From Methanocalculus sp. (GTDB lineage: Archaea > Halobacteriota > Methanomicrobia > Methanomicrobiales > Methanocorpusculaceae): a stretch of DNA of 24,288 nt. The position numbers and the translations under genes are program-made. Positions 1 to 7,089 of this stretch are shown here, piece after piece. The stretch is from positions 1-24,288 of the forward strand of contig NZ_JAUSCG010000110.1 in assembly GCF_030651615.1 (NCBI RefSeq), given 5' to 3'. Every line of letters starts with the position of its first letter. Within the stretch, counting starts at the first letter, position 1. The notes below the pieces were generated by a model. The model ran no database searches, was not told the DNA's origin, and saw only the letters and a program-made list of their open reading frames with translations.

Positions 1-841
1 GCCCGAGGATCTGTTCATGTTTTGGGTTCACCGGATAGAGGGCGCCCGGAAATGAGAGGAGATTACGTGTGATCGTGTACCCTATCTTACTCTGATCAGG
101 AGTAGATCCGACAACCGCAATCGCATTTGGATTCAGCATAGAGCTCGTCAGTGGCCGGCACTTCTGTTCCATTGAAACCCTCTCTTCTCCTGCGACAAAC
201 CTTGCATCAACTGCTATCGATCCCTTTTCATACAGGATCAGGGGATTAATATCAAACTCAGTGAACTCCGGGTGATCAAGGAAGAGGTTTGCTGCTCCTT
301 TCATCACGGAGACGAGTGCCTCCTCATCACGGGGTGGTTCATCCCTGAACCCCTGGATCAGGTGGTATCCCCTGATCTCCCGGATCATCGATCTGATCTC
401 AGTCTCCGGAACCGGCAGCACCCGGACAGCAGTATCCCTGAGTATCTCGACAAGTTTCCCTCCGAGACCAAATGTTATCGTCTTGCCAAAGGCGGGATCG
501 GTCGTTCCGCCGATCAAAAGCTCTAGACCCGCCTGTGCCTCCTCTTCGATCCGCACACCCGTGATACCGGCATCAGGCCGGAGATCCCTGACTCTGGCGA
601 TCAGATCAACATATGCCCTTCTCAGACCCTCTTCATCCCGGATTCCAAGTACCACTCCTGAGACATCGCTCTTATGAATGATATCCGGGGAATCTATCTT
701 CAGGACAACCGGGTAGCCGATACGATGAACGATATCGACTGCCTCCTCTTCAGTCGTTGCCAGCTCCTCCTTTGGAACCCGGATACCACAATCGCGAAGG
801 AGCGTATATGCATCCCGGCCAGATGTAACCCTCTCTGTCAT
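1..841 (-). CDS. ADP-forming acyl/acetyl-CoA synthetase, beta-alpha fusion (5' part, runs off left edge)
   Basis: Reading the minus strand from the ATG at 839-841 gives 280 codons with no stop before the window edge, so the gene is partial at its 3' end. Residues about 1-215 look like the ATP-grasp (beta) subunit domain of NDP-forming acyl-CoA synthetases: YPVVLKI, IIHKSDVSGV, LLIGGTTDPAFGKTITFG, and EFDINPLILY near the end of the domain. From about residue 232 a CoA-binding (alpha) domain begins with LNPNAIAVVGSTP, KIGYTITRNL and LYPVNPKH, the usual Rossmann start. The family interconverts acyl-CoA + ADP + Pi with acid + CoA + ATP in the cytoplasm. The beta-before-alpha order is the less common fusion order. 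The gene is divergent from the antiporter, with 61 bases between the start codons. An in-frame GTG 12 bases upstream is an alternative start. The acyl substrate cannot be told. Confidence 0.88.
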   Translation of the reverse strand, partial: MTERVTSGRDAYTLLRDCGIRVPKEELATTEEEAVDIVHRIGYPVVLKIDSPDIIHKSDVSGVVLGIRDEEGLRRAYVDLIARVRDLRPDAGITGVRIEEEAQAGLELLIGGTTDPAFGKTITFGLGGKLVEILRDTAVRVLPVPETEIRSMIREIRGYHLIQGFRDEPPRDEEALVSVMKGAANLFLDHPEFTEFDINPLILYEKGSIAVDARFVAGEERVSMEQKCRPLTSSMLNPNAIAVVGSTPDQSKIGYTITRNLLSFPGALYPVNPKHEQILG

Positions 842-873
842 ACCTAACCGCACTATGTCGGCAAGGCTTTTTA

Positions 874-881
874 CCTTATCC
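874..881 (+). promoter_or_regulatory. TATA-like box of the antiporter gene
   Basis: CCTTATCC is centred about 26 bases before the ATG at 903, the spacing expected for a leaderless archaeal transcript. It supports 903 over the in-frame ATG at 855, which lies upstream of the box. Confidence 0.45.
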
Positions 882-902
882 CGAAGAGATGCCAGAGTAT
901 CA

Positions 903-2060
903 ATGTTTGTCGTGCTTGAGATCCTGATCCTTCTTGCAGTTGCCAAGGTAGCAGGAGAACTTCTGGAGCGGATCGGATATCCGGCACTTGTCGGTGAGAT
1001 CACCGCAGGTATCATCCTTGGCCCTTCGATCCTCGGGATCATCGAGCTGAATGAGGTGATAACAGCACTTGGAGATCTCGGCCTGATCGTCCTCCTCTTC
1101 CTCTCAGGAATCCAGACCGACCTGCAAAACCTCGCATCTGCAGAGAAAGCCGGAACGGCAACAGCACTCTGTGGGGTAATTGTCCCCCTCCTCTCCGGTG
1201 TGGCTCTTGGCTACCTCACCGGGATGGATATGATCACATCCGTCTTCCTTGGGATTGCCCTTGCAATCACTTCGATTGGAATCTCGGTCCGGGCACTTGT
1301 TGATGAACATGCCCTGGCAACACCAATTGGAAGCATCATCATCACAAGCGCTGTTATCGACGACCTGATCGGCATCATCCTGCTTGCTATCCTCTCGGCG
1401 TTTGCCCTTGGAGGAGGGCTTGTATCGGTTGCCGGCACGGCAATCTTCGGCATCCTCTTCATCATCATTATGGTGACCGTTGGCCGTCGCATCCTCGGTC
1501 GCTGTTATGCAATAATTCGGCGGAATGCCTCCCATGAGACCGCCTATTCGGCAAGTCTGCTCATTGCATTTGCCTCTGCTGCGGTAAGCCAGATCATCGG
1601 GCTTCACCTTGCCATCGGTGCGTTCTTTGCCGGTCTTGCATTAAGTGACCGGATTCGTCCTGACAGATCCATAGAAGGGAGCCTCTCTGATCTGGGTACA
1701 GGATTTCTCGTCACCATCTTCTTTGGATCAATCGGGCTCTCACTTGCACTATCGGCAGACACCCTTCTTGATCCCCTCCTCCTCCCTCTCATTCTGGTTG
1801 CATTCCTCGGAAAGATCATCGGCGGATATCTCGGCTCAAGGCCCTTCCTCCCTGATAATCGAAGTGCTCTCATCGTTGGGATCGGGCTCTGTCCGCGTGG
1901 AGAGGTGGCGCTTGTCGTTGCAACGATTGCACTCACCGCCGGGATCATCACAGGTGCCCTCTATGCCACGGTGACGGTTATGGTGATAGCAACGGTCATG
2001 ATCTCACCGATCTTCTTCAGGATGGGTTTCAAAGCTCTCCGACGAGCCGCAGATGTCTGA
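903..2060 (+). CDS. CPA2-family cation/proton antiporter (Kef/NapA-type membrane domain)
   Basis: This is a 385-residue, almost wholly hydrophobic protein with about 12 predicted membrane segments, matching the membrane domain of Na+/H+ or K+/H+ exchangers of the CPA2 family. The N-terminus has GYPALVGEITAGIILGPSILG, typical of the family. The paired acidic residues D153-D154 in SAVIDDLIG sit where electrogenic antiporters carry their ion-binding Asp pair. No C-terminal TrkA-N or TrkA-C domain follows, so it is the short form. The ATG at 903 is preferred because the sequence from the in-frame ATG at 855 adds a charged, unfamily-like leader and covers the TATA-like box. Its last 32 bases overlap the convergent CBS gene. 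The transported ion (Na+ or K+) cannot be decided from sequence alone. Confidence 0.88.
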   Translation: MFVVLEILILLAVAKVAGELLERIGYPALVGEITAGIILGPSILGIIELNEVITALGDLGLIVLLFLSGIQTDLQNLASAEKAGTATALCGVIVPLLSGVALGYLTGMDMITSVFLGIALAITSIGISVRALVDEHALATPIGSIIITSAVIDDLIGIILLAILSAFALGGGLVSVAGTAIFGILFIIIMVTVGRRILGRCYAIIRRNASHETAYSASLLIAFASAAVSQIIGLHLAIGAFFAGLALSDRIRPDRSIEGSLSDLGTGFLVTIFFGSIGLSLALSADTLLDPLLLPLILVAFLGKIIGGYLGSRPFLPDNRSALIVGIGLCPRGEVALVVATIALTAGIITGALYATVTVMVIATVMISPIFFRMGFKALRRAADV

Positions 2061-2487
2061 TAATCCGGCAGATCTCGATCCTCCCGACCACTTTGTTCTC
2101 TGCATTGACGACGATAAGATCGCCATGACGGTTCCGCTCCATCAATTGCATCGCGTTATTGATGGAATCGTCCTGATGAATCGTGATATGTCCTCTGCTC
2201 ATCACTTCACGGGCAGTTGCACCCTCTCTCTTCAGGTGGCAGGTGATGCATCGTGCCGAGCCCGATCCGAAGATCCCGACGGTCGGCATTATTGACCCGA
2301 TCACATCAAGCGGGGTGACGACTCCGAGGAATGTACCATCCGGTGCGGTGACCGGAATATCTCCGCCCCCCTCTTCTGAGGCAAGTTCAATCAGATCGCG
2401 TATTGGGGTGTTTGGGGGGATGGTCCGGATGATCGGTGTCATGATCGATCGAATCGGATCTCCTCTCTCATCATCAGGTGGTGCCAT
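2029..2487 (-). CDS. Two-CBS-domain protein with a CxxC-H insert
   Basis: The 152-residue protein has two CBS motifs: residues about 10-70 (SIMTPIIRTIPPNTPIRDLI, then GVVTPLDVIGSIM) and about 91-150 (AREVMSRGHITIHQDDSI, then VVGRIEICRII). CBS pairs usually bind adenine nucleotides or S-adenosylmethionine and act as regulators in the cytoplasm. Between the two halves lies a short linker with C80, C83 and H84 (CITCHLK), which could bind a metal or form a disulfide; it is not part of the standard CBS fold. ATG 2487 is chosen, with TGAGG just upstream at short spacing; GTG 2511 would add eight residues. The 3' end overlaps the antiporter gene tail to tail. Control of that antiporter is an attractive but unproven role. 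Confidence 0.82.
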   Translation of the reverse strand: MAPPDDERGDPIRSIMTPIIRTIPPNTPIRDLIELASEEGGGDIPVTAPDGTFLGVVTPLDVIGSIMPTVGIFGSGSARCITCHLKREGATAREVMSRGHITIHQDDSINNAMQLMERNRHGDLIVVNAENKVVGRIEICRIIRHLRLVGEL

Positions 2488-2519
2488 ATGCCTCAGATTG
2501 GCAGATAGCACCTGATCGG

Positions 2520-2526
2520 AAAAAAA
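2520..2526 (-). terminator. Oligo-T terminator after the PEGA-repeat gene
   Basis: Seven T residues on the minus strand begin about 13 bases after the stop codon of the large PEGA gene. Archaeal transcription commonly stops at such U-tracts without a strong hairpin. Confidence 0.5.
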
Positions 2527-2538
2527 GGTTCGTGTGAA

Positions 2539-3858
2539 TTATCTCCGCCGTGTGACGACGAAGAGTACTCCAAACAGGGCGAGTGCCCCTACTGCTGCGA
2601 TCGGGAGGGTCCCCGATGGCGTTGGTGTCGGCAGCACAGCCGTTGGAGTTAATGTTCCGACGACCTGGGCGGTCTGACCGGCGTTGACCTGAACAGTGCT
2701 GATCCAGTCACTGAAACCCTGCATCTTAAGAGAGATGGAATGGGTTCCGGGAGCGATATCAGGTACAACGACAGGTGCATACCCGCGGAAGAGATTGTCA
2801 ATGTAGACCTCTGCACCAGAAGGTGCGGAATTGACGTTTACCTTGCCGACGCTCACCGGGGTGCTCTGCTGGGTCATCGTTGCGGTCACATATTTGACAG
2901 CCCCTCCGGTCACCGTTACATCAGTTGTATAGTCGTAGTAACCGGGTTTTCTGAGCATAACCGAGTGTCTTCCGGTAGAAAGGCCGATGATATCGAAGTA
3001 ATCATTGGCAAGAGTTGTTCCCTGATAATTGTTATCAAGGAAGATTGATACACCGGATGGGAAAGACTGGATGGCAACAGATCCTGTATTTGGGGTGCTT
3101 GGTGAAAGAACCGCATTCACCGTTGATGTCTGGCCGGAATAGATCTGAACATTCGATGTATATACCTGGTACCCGGCTTTTCTGAATTCGACGGTGTGGG
3201 ATCCGACATATAAGTTCCCGACTGTCATAGGAGCGTAACCGCGGTATGATCCATCTACATAGACATCAGCGCCGGAAGGACTCGAGGTGACCGCAAGGTA
3301 TCCTGTGGCTGGCTGGTTCGGAGTCAACGTAGCATAGACCTGTGTCGTCTGGCCCGAGTACGCGGTATAGACCGCTGACCATGATTCATATCCTGAATAC
3401 TCGATCTGTACGCGGTGTGTTGTTCCGGCAGTTACCATCGTGGTGAGTGGTGTTGTTCCGGAATAGTGTCCATCTATCCGGACAGTAGCTCCGGATGGTG
3501 AGGATGTAATGGCAAAGTACCCGTTTGAGACAGGTGTCGGTGTTGGTGCTATCGGTTCAAGCACTGCATGGATATATTCGGTCTGACCTGCACCGGGATT
3601 TGGGGCAGTCGTTGAGAATGTCTTATATCCTGAGAGCGAAACGACGATCTGCTGGCCTGGAGTCGAGGTACTGTACACCTTGATATCAACAGGTGTGGTC
3701 CCTTCATACTGGCCACCATAATTAACCGAGGCCCCACTTGGGCTTGAAGTGACCTGTATGATTCCAACATCGCCACCAATCTGGGCGGTGGCGGGGGCTG
3801 CTGCTGCAAGAAACAGAAGTGCAAGGGCAGCAATAATAATTGAACGTGTTAACAGCAT
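2539..3858 (-). CDS. Surface protein with five PEGA repeats and a C-terminal membrane anchor
   Basis: The 439-residue product has an N-terminal signal segment (residues 1-25, ending PATAQ) and then five PEGA-type repeats at about 31-103, 113-181, 186-254, 258-330 and 338-406. Each starts with a strand and an SxPSGA/V core (TSSPSGA, SFPSGV, SAPSGA), continues with a D-G or D-N turn and a GTTP or GYAP-like motif, and ends with GQT plus a strand. A Pro/Thr linker (residues 408-416) leads to one membrane helix (about 417-435) and an RRR stop-transfer tail. PEGA domains are short beta modules of cell-surface proteins, abundant in methanogens. The likely role is structural or adhesive on the outer face; no catalytic motif is seen. 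The start ATG follows a GGGATATCCC palindrome. The gene is divergent from cheW. Confidence 0.88.
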   Translation of the reverse strand: MLLTRSIIIAALALLFLAAAAPATAQIGGDVGIIQVTSSPSGASVNYGGQYEGTTPVDIKVYSTSTPGQQIVVSLSGYKTFSTTAPNPGAGQTEYIHAVLEPIAPTPTPVSNGYFAITSSPSGATVRIDGHYSGTTPLTTMVTAGTTHRVQIEYSGYESWSAVYTAYSGQTTQVYATLTPNQPATGYLAVTSSPSGADVYVDGSYRGYAPMTVGNLYVGSHTVEFRKAGYQVYTSNVQIYSGQTSTVNAVLSPSTPNTGSVAIQSFPSGVSIFLDNNYQGTTLANDYFDIIGLSTGRHSVMLRKPGYYDYTTDVTVTGGAVKYVTATMTQQSTPVSVGKVNVNSAPSGAEVYIDNLFRGYAPVVVPDIAPGTHSISLKMQGFSDWISTVQVNAGQTAQVVGTLTPTAVLPTPTPSGTLPIAAVGALALFGVLFVVTRRR

Positions 3859-3925
3859 GGGATATCCCGATATACGAAATGGAATGAAGGATTATTAAGG
3901 TTTCGTATCCTCTGTTTTGGATCAC

Positions 3926-3933
3926 TTTATAAA
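3926..3933. promoter_or_regulatory. Palindromic TATA box between the PEGA gene and cheW
   Basis: TTTATAAA is symmetric and could serve either strand. Transcription starts placed about 26 bases away would give leaders of roughly 45 bases for the PEGA gene and 50 for cheW. A second AT-rich element, GAATATACATAAAA at 3945-3958, is an alternative box for cheW with a shorter leader. Confidence 0.45.
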
Positions 3934-4005
3934 GGATGGGTAATGAATATACATAAAACAGACAAATAGTGCCGGGTTATCGGTGGGTAAGTAGGTGTTC
4001 AGTGT

Positions 4006-4488
4006 ATGGATGGGTATATCGAGATCGTGGAATTTGAGCTTGGGGGAGAGCATTATGCACTTGATATACACCTTGTCCGTGAGATCGTTGAGATGAAACC
4101 GATCACCGAGATCCCACGCACTCCGCCTTATATCAAAGGGATTATGAATCTCCGTGGTGAGATCACAACGATCCTCTCTTTAAATCATCTCCTTTCAATA
4201 CCTGACATCTCAGATGGAGGACGAAAGATCATCGTACTTGTCCCGGAAGCCTCTCAGGGATCAAACGTCGGTATGATCGTTGATGATGTCCATTCCGTAA
4301 TGCATGTTTTGGAATCAAATATTGATCTCTCTCGTGAGGGATATGGCGACGAAGTTGCCAATTACCTCCGTGGCATCATCAAGATACGAAAAGAAGGGAC
4401 TGAAGAGGAGGAGACTGCAAGACTCGTCCTCTGGCTCGATATGAAGCGTCTCCTTGAGAACTTTTTTGCAAATGCCCAGCGGACCTAA
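4006..4488 (+). CDS. cheW: Chemotaxis coupling protein CheW
   Basis: The 160-residue protein is a single CheW domain. Its diagnostic N-terminal half reads YALDIHLVREIVE, ITEIPRTPPYIKGIMNLRGEITTILSL, followed by VGMIVDDVHSVM. CheW bridges methyl-accepting receptors and the CheA kinase at the inner membrane face. GTAGGTG, ending nine bases before ATG 4006, is a fair Shine-Dalgarno site, implying a leadered mRNA. No cheA, cheY, receptor or archaellum gene lies in the window, so this is a stand-alone copy. It is flanked by two PEGA surface-protein genes, and its stop codon overlaps the stop of the downstream convergent one by four bases. Whether it serves motility or another receptor array cannot be said. 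Confidence 0.93.
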   Translation: MDGYIEIVEFELGGEHYALDIHLVREIVEMKPITEIPRTPPYIKGIMNLRGEITTILSLNHLLSIPDISDGGRKIIVLVPEASQGSNVGMIVDDVHSVMHVLESNIDLSREGYGDEVANYLRGIIKIRKEGTEEEETARLVLWLDMKRLLENFFANAQRT

Positions 4489-5204
4489 CGCCTGACCATC
4501 AGGGCGATGAGAAGTCCTGCTCCAATAAGAGCGACGATCCATCCTGATGCCTCAGTCGTCGGAGGTATCGTCTCTGTTGGTACGGGTGTCCGGGTTGCAA
4601 CCGGAATGAGTGTTCTCTCGATTGTCGTCGTACTGCCCCCATAGATGGTGGCGATCATCGAGAAGGGATTATACCCATCATGGCTGATCGATATCTCATA
4701 GGTGCCGATCGGGAGTGAGATTCCAAGTGGCGTTTCACCTTTATACTCGCCATCAACCTCGACCCTGGCTCCGTACGGCTCGACCGTCACCTGGAGGGAT
4801 CCGGTCTCCTGCCTGACGGTGATTGTTCCGGTCATAAGCGTCGCCGGAATGGTCTTATATGTGGCACCCTGCAGGTTACTCCGGTCTCGCGGCTCGGTGA
4901 CGGCAAAGATCGTATATGATCCGGCATCAAGTCCAATACCACCGGTATTCCATTTGTACTCCCAGTGACCTGCGGAAGAGACCTTTGCGGTTGAAAATTG
5001 GCCCGCTGAGGCAAGAAGTCCGGGGTTATGCAGGGCAACCCCGTCTTTATCGAGGTTTGGTCCTGTCATGAAGAGATAGATCATGTCTGCTCCGGGGGCT
5101 GATCCGGAAATCGGGACCGTTTCACCAAGTACTGCCTCAAGAGCGCCTGCGCCCGGAAGGAGGAGTGCGATGATCAGAAGCATTGCAACGAGAATTCGGT
5201 ACAT
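4485..5204 (-). CDS. Surface protein with one PEGA domain and a C-terminal membrane anchor
   Basis: The 239-residue product starts with a signal peptide (residues 1-21, ending PGAGA). An N-terminal beta-rich module follows (about 25-130), with GETVPISGSAPGAD and IYLFMTGPNLDKDGV, a type I have seen associated with methanogen surface proteins but cannot name safely. One PEGA domain (about 135-201) has VEPYGARVEVDGEYKGETPL and a GGSTTTIERTL end. A Thr/Pro linker (203-218) precedes a single membrane helix (220-236) and a terminal RR. It is probably anchored outside the cell. The 5' end overlaps the upstream radical SAM gene by 68 bases. An internal ATG at 5183 would shorten the signal peptide and reduce the overlap to 47 bases. 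No clear Shine-Dalgarno site is seen at either start. Confidence 0.83.
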   Translation of the reverse strand: MYRILVAMLLIIALLLPGAGALEAVLGETVPISGSAPGADMIYLFMTGPNLDKDGVALHNPGLLASAGQFSTAKVSSAGHWEYKWNTGGIGLDAGSYTIFAVTEPRDRSNLQGATYKTIPATLMTGTITVRQETGSLQVTVEPYGARVEVDGEYKGETPLGISLPIGTYEISISHDGYNPFSMIATIYGGSTTTIERTLIPVATRTPVPTETIPPTTEASGWIVALIGAGLLIALMVRR

Positions 5205-7044
5205 ATGATGAAGTATATCTCTTCCCTGATAATGCTGTTTCCCTTCTTGCGGGAGGGATCAGGGTGGCTGGACCATACCCGATGAGATCCTCTCTTCCTG
5301 AGAGTGTAAGCCCTTCACGAACAAGGGTCTCATTCTCCGGATCCATAAACCTGAGAAGTGCCCGCTGGATCTGCCGCTCCCGACCAAGAGGAACATGCAC
5401 ACGTTCCCCGGTCTCCGGGTCGATGCCGGTATGGTACATCGTCGTTGACCGTGTCATCGGTGTCGGGGTGAAGTCCTGTACCTGTTCTGGTGCAAGCCCC
5501 GTCTGCCTGATATAAAGTGCAAGATCGATCATATCAGAAATGGTACATCCGGGGTGTGATGAGATCCAGTAGGGGATCAGGTACTGCCTCCCTTTACCTT
5601 CAGGCTGTATCTCATTGAAACGTCTTCTGAAAGTCTCAAAAACAGTATTATCCGGTTTATTCATCAACCGCAGCACCTGTGGGCTGATATGCTCGGGTGC
5701 AACCTTCAGCTGTCCGGAGACATGGTTTGTAACAAGCTCATCAATATACCCTGATCGGTCAGCAAGAGCAAGATCGAACCGGACACCTGATCCGCAGAAG
5801 ATATGCTTCACTCCCGGAATCTTCCACAGACGCCTGAGGAGTGAGACGAGGGGTGCATGATCGGTGGATAAGGATGGGCAATCCGGTCCGCACTGTCGAT
5901 CCGGGCAGACTCCTGATCTGATCCATTTTGGGCAGGAGAGGCCGTACATGTTTGCAGAAGGCCCTCCAACATCCTGGATCGTCCCTTTGAACGATCTCAT
6001 ACTGCTGATACGTTCAACCTCTGAGACGATCGACTCTTCACTCCGGCTTGAGACTATCCTGCCCTGATGATGGGTGAGTGCACAGAAAGCACAGTTTCCA
6101 AAACAACCCCTGTGACTGACTATCGAGAAGCGTACCGGCTCAAGTGCAGGGATATGCTCCTTATACGAAGGATGAGCTGATCGGGTGAATGGATGGTTAT
6201 AGATGGCATCGAGCTCCCCGGTCGTCGGCGGGGTTGCAGGTGGGTTCTGAATGACCACCGTCTTTGGATGCGGCTGTACAACAGTTCTCCCACGAACGGG
6301 ATCCTGTTCATGTGCATGCAGTGCAAATGCTTCTGCATACCGGACCGGATCGGTCTTCACTTCGGTATAGTCCGGAAGAATGACCATCCCATCACGGTTG
6401 TGCGTTCTCCATCCGGCAACCGGCATCGTCCAGCAGGTGCCGGGAATGTCGCAGAGCGATCTGATCGGCTCTCCTGCACTCATCCGGTCAGCGATAATCC
6501 GGAGAGTCCGTTCCCCCATTCCGTAGACGAGGAGATCGGCCGGTGCATCAGCAAGGACAGACTGCCGAACACTATCAGACCAGTAGTCATAATGGGCAAA
6601 ACGCCGGAGGCTTGCCTCGATTCCGCCGATCACAATCCCGGTTCCGAGTGAAAGCGATCTGAGTTTATTCGTATAGACGATCGTTGCCCGGTCAGGCCGT
6701 TTCGGGATTCCGCCGGGTGAATAGGTATCCTTGTTCCGCCGCTTCTTATTCGGAGTGAAGGCGTTCACCATCGAGTCGACGTTTCCGGCTGAGACGGCGA
6801 AGAAGAGTCGGGGGATACCGAGGGCGAGAAAGTCCTCATCTCTTCGCCAGTCCGGCTGGGAGATGATCCCAACGGTATATCCGACTGACCAGAGGTTCCG
6901 CCCGAGGATCGCCGCGGCAAATGAGGGATGGTCAACATAGGCATCACCTGAGACGATGATGATATCAAAGGTATCGATCCCGAGTTTCTCCTTCTCCTTT
7001 GCCGTGATCGGAAGAAACAGGGGTTCCTGAATAGGGGTGCTCAT
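5137..7044 (-). CDS. YgiQ-family (UPF0313) radical SAM protein
   Basis: The 635-residue protein belongs to the YgiQ radical SAM family. The N-terminal B12-binding-like half has FDIIIVSGDAYVDHPSF and GGIEASLRRFAHYDYW. The radical SAM cluster motif is C314, C318, C321 in HRGCFGNCAFCALTHHQGR, followed by QDVGGPSANMYG and LKVAPEHISPQVLRLM, and QDFTPTPMTRSTTMYHTG near the C-terminus. The reaction of this family is not established. Family similarity ends around LIPP (about residue 597); the last 35-40 residues are a basic, low-complexity tail that reads into the start of the next gene. GTATAAAA, about 27 bases ahead of ATG 7044, points to a leaderless start. The PEGA gene downstream is on the same strand but has no obvious functional link. 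Confidence 0.92.
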   Translation of the reverse strand: MSTPIQEPLFLPITAKEKEKLGIDTFDIIIVSGDAYVDHPSFAAAILGRNLWSVGYTVGIISQPDWRRDEDFLALGIPRLFFAVSAGNVDSMVNAFTPNKKRRNKDTYSPGGIPKRPDRATIVYTNKLRSLSLGTGIVIGGIEASLRRFAHYDYWSDSVRQSVLADAPADLLVYGMGERTLRIIADRMSAGEPIRSLCDIPGTCWTMPVAGWRTHNRDGMVILPDYTEVKTDPVRYAEAFALHAHEQDPVRGRTVVQPHPKTVVIQNPPATPPTTGELDAIYNHPFTRSAHPSYKEHIPALEPVRFSIVSHRGCFGNCAFCALTHHQGRIVSSRSEESIVSEVERISSMRSFKGTIQDVGGPSANMYGLSCPKWIRSGVCPDRQCGPDCPSLSTDHAPLVSLLRRLWKIPGVKHIFCGSGVRFDLALADRSGYIDELVTNHVSGQLKVAPEHISPQVLRLMNKPDNTVFETFRRRFNEIQPEGKGRQYLIPYWISSHPGCTISDMIDLALYIRQTGLAPEQVQDFTPTPMTRSTTMYHTGIDPETGERVHVPLGRERQIQRALLRFMDPENETLVREGLTLSGREDLIGYGPATLIPPARRETALSGKRYTSSYVPNSRCNASDHRTPPSGRRRS

Positions 7045-7067
7045 GGTAGATTGCGGGGATATGATCG

Positions 7068-7075
7068 TTTTATAC
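7068..7075 (-). promoter_or_regulatory. TATA box of the YgiQ-family gene
   Basis: On the minus strand the box reads GTATAAAA and its centre lies about 27 bases before ATG 7044. It sits in the 45-base gap after the regulator gene, so the radical SAM gene probably has its own promoter. Confidence 0.6.
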
Positions 7076-7089
7076 TCATCTTCTCTGTC

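Noticed and set aside
1104..1607. 167-residue frame opposite the antiporter gene
   Set aside because: Rich in Cys, Asp and Asn with no domain pattern; it is the complement of hydrophobic codons in a well-supported gene.
2240..2250. Haem c attachment site (CxxCH) in the CBS protein
   Set aside because: No signal peptide or membrane segment, and cytochrome c maturation happens outside the cytoplasm; a metal or dithiol site is more plausible.
2539..3858. CRISPR or DNA tandem repeat in the PEGA gene
   Set aside because: The repeats are protein-level PEGA modules of about 70 residues with diverged DNA and no short identical repeats or spacers.
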